A DNA stretch of 64,000 nt, from the NCBI RefSeq assembly GCF_032884065.1, contig NC_088866.1, forward strand, positions 25,609,580 to 25,673,579, written 5' to 3'. This document shows positions 45,060 through 54,828 of the stretch, piece by piece. The translations under genes were made by a program, and so were the position numbers. The notes beneath the pieces were generated by a model. The model had not been told where the DNA came from. It made no database searches and saw nothing but the letters and a program-made list of their open reading frames with translations. Each line of letters starts with the position of its first letter. Position 1 is the first letter of the stretch. The stretch is from Artemia franciscana. Its lineage: Eukaryota > Arthropoda > Branchiopoda > Anostraca > Artemiidae.

Positions 45060-45645
45060 TCAACACCTCCCCTCTACCAAAAAATCCCCCTGAAAACGTC
45101 TGTACACTTCCAAGTAACCATTACTATATGTAAGCACTGGTCAAAGTTTGTAACTTGTAGCCCCTCCCACGGGGACTGTGGTGGAGTAAGTCGTCCCCAA
45201 AGACATAGACATAAGGTTTTTCGACTATGCTGAATAGAATGGCTATCTCAGAATTTTGATCCAGTGACTTTGGGAAAATAATTAGCGTGTGAAGAAGCCT
45301 AGGCGCCCTCCAATTTTTTTGTCACTTAAAAAGGGCACTAGACTTTTCATTTCCGTTAGAATGAGCCCTCTCGCAACATTCTAGGACCACTGGTTCGATA
45401 CGATCATCCCCGGAAAAAAAAACAAATAAACACGCATCTGTGATTTGCCTTCTGGCAAAAAATACAAAATTCCAAATTTTTGTAGATAGGAGCTTGAAAC
45501 TTCTACAGTAGCGTTCTCTGATACGCTGAATCTGAAGGTGTGATTTTAGTTAAGATTCTATGACTTTAGGGGGTGTTTTCCCTTATTTTTTTCTAAAATA
45601 AGGCAAATTTTCTCAGGCTCGTAACTTTTTATGGGTAAGAGTCTA
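45060..45645 (-). repeat. family A module (reverse)
   Basis: The reverse complement aligns over nearly 580 bases with 27290-27850, including CTAGGTGCCCTCC-like blocks, GATCGTATCGA and GCGTATCAGAGAAC. The ORF 45024-45233 and the minus ORF 27702-27947 are translations of the same repeat DNA. Confidence 0.85.
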
Positions 45646-45669
45646 CATGGCATAGTCTACAAAACTTAC

Positions 45670-45823
45670 CTTTGGCCTTAAAAGAAAACGATGTGGGGAG
45701 ATAATCTTGAGCAGTTGCATGAAAAAAATTTTCGGTCAAAGCAGTCATGAAATTTTCTACTGCCTTTTCAATGTTTGAATGATTTGTATAACCCAAAATA
45801 TCAATTATTTTATCCAATTTCGA
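45670..45823 (-). CDS. unidentified coding exon candidate
   Basis: On the minus strand this reads 51 codons (SKLDKIIDILGYTNHS... to ...SFSFKAK) plus one base, followed by a textbook donor, CAAAG|gtaagt. A plausible acceptor (tttacctgtacataag) precedes it. The amino-acid composition looks globular (KAVENFMTALTENFFHATA), unlike the surrounding repeats. I do not recognise the family. It lies beside an inverted copy of the interspersed family at 45060-45645 but is not part of it. It could belong to the same minus-strand gene as the segment at 42230-42510, but the two do not join in phase, so at least one further exon would be needed. Confidence 0.5.
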
Positions 45824-46384
45824 CTTATGTACAGGTAAACAATATTGAGTTTAAAACAAACCATTAAGCTTGGTTTACATACATGGAAACGGGACATATA
45901 TAGAACGAAAACGTAACGCAATTAAGAATGTAACTGAAGCAAGGCAAAAATTTCTTGGTACCCGAAATTTTGAACTTGAGTTAAACTTTACTTACCTTTC
46001 AAGACCTCAAGTTCTAACTGCTAGCTTATGTTATTTTATAGCAGTTTAGTTGAGTTAATTATTTTAGCCAAATTTCTGGACAGCATTAGTATTTTATGGA
46101 CACCAAATGAAATAAGGGTGCTGCCATCAAAACAGGAAAGTATAGCTTATTAATGTAAAAATACAAGCTCGAAAAGTTCAAGGAGAGTTTTCAGCAGACA
46201 AGAGGAAAAATCTCCCTGGATTCCCCGCAATAGATCCTTGATGCTTTTAGTTTTAACATTAAATAGCTAAGTAAATCATTGGGAATGTTTCAAATTCAAG
46301 ACAAACGACTTAAACCATTTAAGAAAATAAAACAATCGTTTATGGTTAATTGATTAAGAAAACTTTGCGGAACTGTAGGGAGGG

Positions 46385-46645
46385 GTCTAGATCTCGTCTG
46401 ATCATTTTAGAACCTTAAAACGGGAACCAGAACTTTCATTTCCTAATCAAACAAGCCCCCTATGAAGTTTGTATGACACCCCTTCCATAAAAGCCATATA
46501 TGCCCCGGGGACATACGTTAAACCGCTTGCCCCTATATTCTGGGGGGGGGGGGGTGTCAACCACTAAGTTTCTGTCATCTGATCTTCAGAGTATTTTAAC
46601 CGAATAGCTATCTCAAAATTTTGATCGAATACATTTTGCATACAT
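46385..46645 (+). repeat. family A/C unit
   Basis: AACGGGAACCAGAACTTTCA, TTTCCTAATCAAACAAGCC, GCCCCGGGGACATACGTTA and AGCTATCTCAAAATTTTGAT, the order seen at 18530-18790. Confidence 0.7.
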
Positions 46646-47144
46646 GCTGCAAATTCTAAAAAATATTTTAAGTTGAATATGGCCATTGTTTTATTTTCGA
46701 TATGCCTTTGATCAATAAAAAATTAAGTGAATGTGTGGTCTGACTTCCAATATTGGCAGAATAATCTTTTTTTCAAAACCGTTTTTCTATATAAAATATT
46801 AACAATTGTGTATGCTATTTTAAAAAGTTGAATTCATTCTGGTCATAGTAATATTTTTTCACTAGAATTTCTATTTGATTAAATTTCTATTTTTCGGTTG
46901 TATAAAAATCTAACTTACCATTTTTCAAACTTGATAATTTTTGGGTCACTCTTTCAATATCATTTAAAACGTCTTTTGGTTTATTTCAGCCAGGCACACA
47001 TACAAAAATAGTAATAAATGATTAAGTCTAGTTTGTTCAAATAAATTCACTGTTGCGTAAAATTAAGAAGAATACAAATTACTCTGTGCATGCGTGGGAA
47101 TACAGCCCCACTTACCTGCCACAGCTAACTCGTACGTTTGAATC

Positions 47145-47450
47145 ACAGCTTAGATACCAATACAGTTATGAAAACTCATATCTTGCCCATGAGAAGCTTT
47201 TGGTATCGAGCTCGGAACTTGGCGCCTCCTCCAAACCCGCGCTCCGACGCGAATATCGTACTACAACACCATAGGCGGGAACGCAATTTTGTTTGGTTGC
47301 ATAAACAGCTCAGATACCAATACCAGTTTCCTGCTACCAATTAGATACCAATACCAGTTTCCTGTCTCCAGCCGCTAGTATCGCTACCGCATGCTATGTC
47401 CGAAAAATAAGTCGAGTTTTCACAACTGTATATTGGTATCTAAGCTGTTG
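47145..47450. mobile_element. fold-back/MITE-like repeat with ~33-bp arms
   Basis: The left arm 47145-47176 (CACAGCTTAGATACCAATAC...) is inverted at 47415-47448 with two indels and few mismatches. The CAGATACCAATACCAGTTTC phrase is tandemly repeated inside at 47310 and 47342. The core is more GC-rich than its surroundings. The overlapping ORFs 47053-47274 and 47138-47344 are not supported as genes. Confidence 0.65.
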
Positions 47451-48109
47451 TTTGAATGTTTCAGATACTCGAAAAGCGCTTTATCCAGGAGTTTACCCTG
47501 AGTTTTGACACTAGAAATGCTTATATGATGTACTAGCAGTATATGAAGTCATTTGCGAAAGCCCAAATTAAGGCTGTCATCGAAATTTCTCAGACTTCTG
47601 ACCTATCTAGATTGTTTTTTAAGCATGAATATCCCATTATACCAATTATGTATTTTCTGAAAAATTGTATTTTCCCACTATTATGTATATGTGTTTTCAC
47701 GAAAAAAATACATAAATATATAAACACATATACAAATACATGTACTATTATTACTTCTTTACAAAGATAGTATATACATGTTAATACAGATTTCTTTTGT
47801 CAAAATTCTATATTTAGGGTTCTGGTCCAACTGGGTGGCTCTTTATTTCGCTAATATAAACTACTTGACTGTTTTATGTTTCACACAACTAATCTTCATT
47901 TTTAGGTTGTCTGAAAGCTATTAAGCTGGTAGTTAGCATATAAAGAAGTTATTTCTTACCTTGGGAGTTCCATGTTTAAGGGGACTAGATTTGCAGGAAA
48001 GGTTAGGCCTCTCGCTCCATTAACAGCTTTTTTCTCCCGGTTAGTGCAAGGACAAGGGTCATTGGAGACATTGGAGGCTCATCGGTGTGCATTATATGAA
48101 CTGAGCTAA

Positions 48110-50060
48110 GAATTATTTTAGAAAACCAACAAAATATTTAAGCATAACTGTTAAAAATAAATATGATATTCTAAATCTGATCAAATGAATGTGGAAATGT
48201 ATCTTATAAAAACCTTTACGGTGTTTGAGAGTCACTGTTCCCTGATACAATGTGTTTTCTTTTTTTTTCTTTACTTGGCGTTCATTAATAAAATAAGGAT
48301 ATTTTTCTGAAATAGATATTTCTAGTATCATTTAAAAGAGCATTACGGGATTAGAGAAACTTTGTTCCCTGATTCAATTCGATTTTTTCTTTACTTGGCG
48401 CTCATTAAATCCTTTTTGTTAAATAAATAACTCTTTTATCCTTTCAAAGAGCTGTATGGGGTTTAAGACGCTCTATTCACTGATTCCATGTGGTATTTAT
48501 CTTTAATTGGCGGTCATTGAATAAAGAAGATTATCTGTTAAAAAATAATTCTTGTATCCTTCAAAAGACCTTTACGGGATTTGAAAGTCTCTGTTCCATG
48601 ATTCCATGTGGGTCTTTTTTTTTCTTTGCTTGGTGTTCATTACAAAAATGAGTATTTTTTGTTAAATAAATAACTCTTGTATCCTTTAAGAGGGCTATAC
48701 GAGGTTTGACAGACTTTGTTCACTAATACCATGTTTTTTTTTTCTCTTACTTGTCATTCGTTAAAAAACGAAGATTTTTTTGTTAAATAAACAATTCTTG
48801 TATCCTTTAAAAGTGATTTATGGGATTTGAGAGACAGGATACAAGAATTATTTGTTTAACAAAAAAAAAATCTTCTTTTTTTAGCGAACGCCAAGTAAAG
48901 AAAAAAAAAACCACGTGGAATCAGGGAACAGAGACTCTCAAACCCCGTAAAGATCTTTTAAAGGATACAACAATTATTTTTTTAACAAAAAATCTTCCTT
49001 ATTTAATTAACGCCAAGTAAAGATAAATACCATATAGGATGAGTGAATAGAGCCTTTCAAACCCCATACAGCTCTTTGAAAGGATAAACAAATTATTTAT
49101 TTAACAAAAAATTTAATTATTTTAATTTGAGAGTTGTATTACATTTTTTGAGTATTTATTCAACCTATGGATTTTAAGTTCATTCAGTTGTATTTTGACA
49201 TTGGGGGAGTTTGTATCAGTTTAAAACCCCATTCAGATCATTTCTTGGCTTACCATCAATGTCTGGACAAACAACATTTTTAACAAAATAATATTAAATC
49301 GCGATAAGATGTTTTTAGAAAATCCGAAAAATATCTATTATTGCTATAGCGTATGGCAAGAGTCTTATAATAACTTCATTAAAACCTAATTAAATCCGAA
49401 TAGTCGTGGGCATCAAGCCATGGCTAATTGTAGTAAAAGTTGAGACAGAAAATATGATTGAATGAGAGGCAAATCTGGCACTTATCCCCTTATTAAGATT
49501 GTATATACAATCTTATAAGGCTATATACAATCTTGTATATACAATCTTTTTAAAACAAAAAAATCTTCTTTTTTTAATGAACACCAAGTAAAGAAAAAAA
49601 ACACACGGAATTAGGGAACAAAGTCTCTCCAACCCCTTAAAGCTATTTTAAAGGCTACAAGAATTATTATTATTTTTTTTTAATCTTCGTACTTTTAATG
49701 AACGCCAAGTAAAAAAAAAAACATATCGAACCACGAATATAGTCTCTCAAACCCCGTACATCTCTTGTAAAGGATACAAGAATTATTTATTTAACAAAAG
49801 AATCTTCGTTTTTTAATGAATATCAAGTAATGAAAAAAACCATATGGATCTGGGAACAGAGTCTCTCCAACCCCTTAAAGCTCTTTTAAAGGATACAAGA
49901 ATTATTTATTTAACAAAAAATATTCGGTTTTTTAATGAACGCCAAGTAAAGAAAAAACCCACATGGAATCAGATACATAGTCTCTCATATCCCGTAAAGC
50001 TCTTTTAAAGTACACGAGAACTTTTTATTTAGCAGAAATTATTTTTCTTTAATCAATACC
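48110..50060. repeat. giant palindrome of ~120-bp tandem units
   Basis: About five units run one way (48110-48804) and the rest run the opposite way (48837-49110 and 49545-50060), with the centre near 48820. Unit landmarks are TTTACTTGGCGTTCATTAA, TTTTTGTTAAATAAATAA and TTGTATCCTTTAAAAG, with TTACGGGATTTGAGAGTCTC between. Within the reverse half lie a direct-repeat module (49130-49390) and a perfect 20-bp palindrome (49495-49514). Confidence 0.85.
49130..49390 (+). repeat. direct repeat U, copy 1
   Basis: TTTTTTGAGTATTTATTCAA, CAGATCATTTCTTGGCTTA, CATCAATGTCTGGACAAACA and CGCGATAAGATGTTTTTAGA recur in the same order at 50420-50640, about 1.29 kb away. Confidence 0.85.
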
Positions 50061-50419
50061 AAGTAAAACAAATAATAGGTGGAGGGGGAAAACTTTGGGG
50101 TGGGAGGAACTTTGGGCCCGGGAGGAGGACAATGATCCCTGGAGGGAAGCTCAGTGCCTTGGAAGGCAATTTTTAGACCCCAAACTCATGCACAAGTCCC
50201 GGTAATGGAAAAACAATCGCTTTTGCCGCAGCGGCGCCTTTCGCCCGCCGTTCTGGCTGTCGCCTGCTCCGGAGGGGTCCAATCGTTGCCAACTCTCCAA
50301 ATGGGACGGTTTTTTAAGTGGATTTAGTTTGTCCAGTGTGTATGTAAATATATTTTATGTAAATATGATTTTAAAAAACATGTAGTGTATTTACTTATGT
50401 ATTAAAGAAACCACGTATT

Positions 50420-50640
50420 TCAGTTTTTGAGTATTTATTCAACAGATTAATTTTTAGTTTGGTCAGTTTTATTTTGACATCAGGAGAGTTTATATAAGTT
50501 TAAAACTCTATTCAGATCATTTCTTGGCTTATCATCAATGTCTGGACAAACATCACTTTTGACGACTATAATATTAAACCGCGATAAGATGTTTTTAGAA
50601 AATCCGACAAATATCTATTGATGCTATAGCAATAATAGAT
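50420..50640 (+). repeat. direct repeat U, copy 2
   Basis: Second copy of the block at 49130-49390. The two copies bracket half of the palindromic 120-bp array and may mark the ends of one compound element. Confidence 0.85.
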
Positions 50641-50829
50641 ATATTATCATGTAACAAATTGTATGCATAATTTGTTAGATATATAACAAATATCTATCCA
50701 CGCTCAGTCGAAGAAACAGAGTATATTCATTAAAAGCCCTCAAAAATATCTTAATCTATGTATATAAAAACAAGTTGTATGCATGTCCGCCTGTTACACT
50801 ATCTTTACCGTTACACGTTATTACCGTTA

Positions 50830-51345
50830 CAAAAGAAAAAAAAAAAAAAAAACTGAAAAAAAGGTAAAAAACTAAAAAGAACTAAAAAGATAAAAAACAA
50901 AAAACAAAAAACTGAAAAAGCTAAAAAAGAAAAACATGTAAAGAAGAAAAACATTTAAAAGGAAAAAAATAACTAAAAAGAAAAAAAAGAAAAAACTAAA
51001 AAAGAAAAACTAAAAAAATGAGAAACTAAAAAAAGGAAAACCAAGAAAGCAGAAAAACTAAAAAATAAAGAAGAAAAATAAAACTAAAAAAGGGGGGAAA
51101 AAACTTTAAAAAGTAAAAAACTAAAAAATGTAAAAAGAAAAAAGGTTAAAAACTAAAAAAAATAAAAAAATAAAAACTAAAAAAAAGAGGAAAAAACTAA
51201 AACAGGATACAAATTAAAAAAAAGAAGAAACTGAAAAAAATAAAATAAAAACTAAAATAACAGAAAGACTGAGAAAACATAAAAAATCTAAAAAAAGAAA
51301 AAAAACAAAAAAGCAATCATTTAAAAAAAAGCTAAAAAAAGGAGG
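50830..51345 (+). repeat. A-rich simple-sequence tract
   Basis: About 500 bases made almost wholly of A with CTAAAAAAG, GAAAAAC and similar phrases. No frame is credible. It lies upstream of the Helitron remnant. Confidence 0.85.
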
Positions 51346-51659
51346 TTTCAGTTCTTATTCATTTTCTCTACCACTCTGTCTTAATCAAGTATTTAATAAT
51401 ACTTTTTTCTGAATAATAAGTATTCAAAAAAATTGAGGCTCTTCCAATTTTATTAAATTGTTTAAAATGTAAAAAACTGGTAATTGCACAAATATTTCAA
51501 TATATTTAGACAATGGATTAAAGTAATTCGAAAACCTTAAAACAGAAAACCAAAAGGTTGAGATTTATTAGAAATTGTTGAGTTTTAGAGTGCTAGGTAC
51601 ACAAAGAAATTTTGTCCAAGTTTCAATTAGTTTCAAATGTTACCAAATGTCAAATGTTA

Positions 51660-53285
51660 CCAAAAATTGAACACCAGGACGAAACACTGGAGCAACGCAA
51701 AACCGTTTAGTTAGAAGAAAATCAACCTGGACAGCGAGAATCAAAACGTATCAAAACTGAAAATGATAGCGATGATGATTGGGTTTGGGACATAGACTTG
51801 GATAAAAAAAAAGTTAAAAAGTTAAAAGTTAAAAAAAAACAAAGGTTCGGCGATATGTATTTCATAATGACGAAAGACAAGTCGAGGTAAAACAAAGCAA
51901 ACAAATTGAAAGTGATAACGATGATCCAAAAAAACTAAAAAAAGACTAAAAAAATATAAAAACAAACAAAATTGAGAAATTTTCTTCTTGGATGCGCCAG
52001 GAGGTACTGGCCAAACTTTTCTAATAAGATTGATTCTGGCATCAATTCGATTCAAAAATGACACAGCGTTGGCCCTTGCATCATCCGGAAGAGCCGCGAC
52101 GTTGCTGCCTGGTGGTGGAACTGCTCATTCCGCTTTGAAATTGCCTCTGAATATGCAATCTACAGAAACTCCCACGTGAAACATTTCCAAATCATCTGGG
52201 ATGGGTAAAGCATTGCATTAATGCAAACTTATTGTTTGGGACGAGTGCACAATGGCACAAAAAAATCGCTCAAGGCTCTTGACTGATCATTGCAAGATTT
52301 GCGAGGAAATTTCAAACCCTTTGGCAGCACATTAATATTGCTTGCGAGAGATTTCAGGCAAACATTACCTGTTATTCCTAGATCTACACCTGCGGATGAA
52401 ACGAATGCTTGCCTGAAAAATTCTAATTTATGGGTACACGCAAAGACATTAAAATTAACTATAAATATCTGAGTCCAAATGCAAAACGATCACTCTGGTG
52501 AAATATTTTTAGATCAGTTGCTGGCAATTGGAAACCGAAAGCTCCCAGTTGACTCAATTTCAGGACATATACAACTGCCTCCTGAATTCTGTAATTTAGT
52601 GACGTCAAAAAATAATTTGGTTGAAAAGGTATTTCCAAATATTCTAACCAATTATAAAAATCATAAATGGCTAAGTAAATGGGCTATTCTGGCAGCCAAA
52701 CAAAGACGTTCACGAAATCAACATTATTATTCTGGCCATGATTCGAGACCAGGCAGTCATTTACAAGTCAGTCAACACAGTTCTGAAATCAAATGAAGCG
52801 GTTAACTATCCATCAGAATTTTTAAATTCCCTGGATCTTCCAGGGTTTCCACCACACATGCTACAACTAAAAATAGGCGTACCAATAATACTGTTGCGAA
52901 ATATTAACCCACCAAACCTTTGCAACGGCACGCGACTTGCCGTAAAAAAAAAAAAACAATGGAAAACGTAATAGAGGCAACAATTTTGAAAGGGCCTTCC
53001 GAGGGTGAGGCTGTTCTTATTTTTCGCATTCCCATGATTCCAACGGATCTGCCTTTTCAATTTAAAAGATTGCAATTCCCTATTCGATTAGCATTTGCAA
53101 TCACCATGAACAAAGCTCAAGGGCAATCATTAGAAAATGTGGTATAGATCTTAATACGGATTGTTTTTCCCACGGACAATTATATGTTGCATGCTCAAGA
53201 GTCGGTAAACCAGACAACCTATTTATATGCACAGACAATGGAACAGCGAAGAATGTTGTATATCCACAAGCTTTACACAGTTAAA
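51660..53285 (+). mobile_element. Helitron remnant encoding a PIF1-type helicase
   Basis: Fragments in order: the Walker A region DAPGGTGQTFLIRLIL (51990; the usual Lys of GKT is Gln), LALASSGRAATLLPGG.TAHSAL, VWDECTMAQ (Walker B region, about 52240), LLARDFRQTLPVIPRSTPAD (52340) and NRKLPVDS..GHIQLP. Then LQLKIGVPIILLRNINPPNL (52860), FKRLQFPIRLAFAITMNKAQ (53060) and HGQLYVACSRVGKPDNLF (53175). This is the C-terminal helicase of Helitron proteins. The frame is broken in several places. No Rep domain was seen upstream. Part of 51660-51960 (an acidic, DDDW-containing frame) may belong to it. Confidence 0.88.
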
Positions 53286-53360
53286 AATTAGCACATATCC
53301 GTTGTATATACATATGAGAATCCATATATATAGAAGCCTGCCGCGTGCCGGCGAAGATGA

Positions 53361-53423
53361 CCCCATTTTATACAATCTGGGCCCCATCTGAACCAGACGG
53401 GGCCCAGATTGTATAAAATGGGG
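53361..53423. repeat. perfect 25-bp inverted repeat
   Basis: Arms 53361-53385 and 53399-53423 are exact complements around a 13-base loop. A shorter third copy (TGTATAAAATGGCCCCATTT) follows at about 53429-53449. It lies 75 bases after the Helitron helicase frame, where a 3'-end hairpin might be expected, but it is longer than typical Helitron hairpins and no CTRR end was fixed. Confidence 0.85.
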
Positions 53424-53494
53424 CCATTTGTATAAAATGGCCCCATTTGCCAATATCTAATATCAATCCTCCCCTCTTGAATTGATTGCTAAGA

Positions 53495-54260
53495 CCCCTT
53501 CTTTCTTTAAGTCATGGTTATTTTTGCTTATATTTTATCCTATGTCAGGTATTTTTCATTTTGTTTTTCCGTTGTTGAGTTCTTACTGCGTTTTCTGTGT
53601 TTTAATAATGCTTTGTAAATTTTTTCTATTAATAAAACTCGTATTCACAAAAGTTTGAATTCTTTAGATTTATTAATCCACGTTAAAACCTCAATATATT
53701 TCACTAATATAATGGAAAATCTACCGTCAGTGCTATGCAACATCTGGTATGTAACTTAAACTGTCTAGGTTACTTTAGAAAATTAATAATTCTGTAACAG
53801 GCAGGTGTATCTAATATAGCAAATATCAATAGGATTGGGACGCTTGTGCTATCACGGGGAAACGGTTGGAAACATGTGAACAACACAATAATTCTAACAC
53901 GCACAAACAGGGGATTTCTCCTTGTATGCAATAGGTTTTGCTGTAGAGCATATTAGCCGAATGAAAATATTAGAAAGGTTTTCATAGTTCAACTGGGTAG
54001 TGCTTCATTCCATTGAGGGGGAACCACTTTCGAATCCCAAAGTGGACACAAAATATTTAGAACACAAAGGTCTCCTGAGAAAAACCTTTTGAAAGAAAAT
54101 GAAATCTAAAAAAAATACCTCAAAGAAAAAACACACCTAGAAAAGCAAATGAAATCTCTTTAAGTACTACGTAACACCCATGCGTCTTTCCTTCATAGTT
54201 ACATTTGGGGATTCCCCACGGGGTCTGAAGAAAAAAGTCACTTTGTTTCTTTCTAAATTC
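53495..54260 (-). mobile_element. partial inverted copy of the TIR element at 16257-18195
   Basis: The reverse complement follows 17270-17960: GAAAAAGATTCCCTCTCAG, GATAACCTTTCTAATATTTT, AGGTGTATCTAATATAG-type blocks, and TTTATTCATAAAA-like ends. The terminal inverted repeats and minisatellite are missing. Confidence 0.75.
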
Positions 54261-54289
54261 ATTATGTTTTCACTACCCATAATGTCATT

Positions 54290-54670
54290 AAAACCATTTT
54301 AATTGGACCTTTAAACTATGTTTAACAAAATGGCTATGTCAAACTTTTTATAGGACGACTTTGGGGGGGGGGACTTTTCGGAGAGGGGGCTATCTGCCCT
54401 TCATTCAATTTGGTCACCTAAAAAGGGCAATAACAAATTTGATTTCCTTTTGAATGAATCACTAAACATCTTTCATGATGTTCTGGCCATTTGCAACCCC
54501 TGGTACAAAAAAAGAAAAAAGGAGACACATCAGTGTTACCCATGCAAAACGGTGATTTTCCTTGGTGTAGAGGATGGAGGACTGTAATTATCCATTAAAA
54601 GTTTATCGACCATGGTGATTCCAACGGTTCAATTTTTACATCGATCCAACGCTATTTTCAATAGATTTCA
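54290..54670 (+). repeat. family A/C unit joined to dispersed repeat D
   Basis: 54310-54500 carries ACAAAATGGCTATGTCAAAC, CTAAAAAGGGCAATAAC and TTTGATTTCCTTTTGAATGA. 54520-54670 carries repeat D, as at 33160-33320. Confidence 0.6.
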
Positions 54671-54828
54671 GGCTTCATTCATTGGCATAACATCTATTTG
54701 ATTATTTAACATCAATCTAACATCCACCAATATATTAATAATGCAAACTTTAGAGTATACGCTACAGAATTGATATTAATATCCATACATTTAAGACATG
54801 TTTAATAATCCGTTTGACTTTTGTTGAC

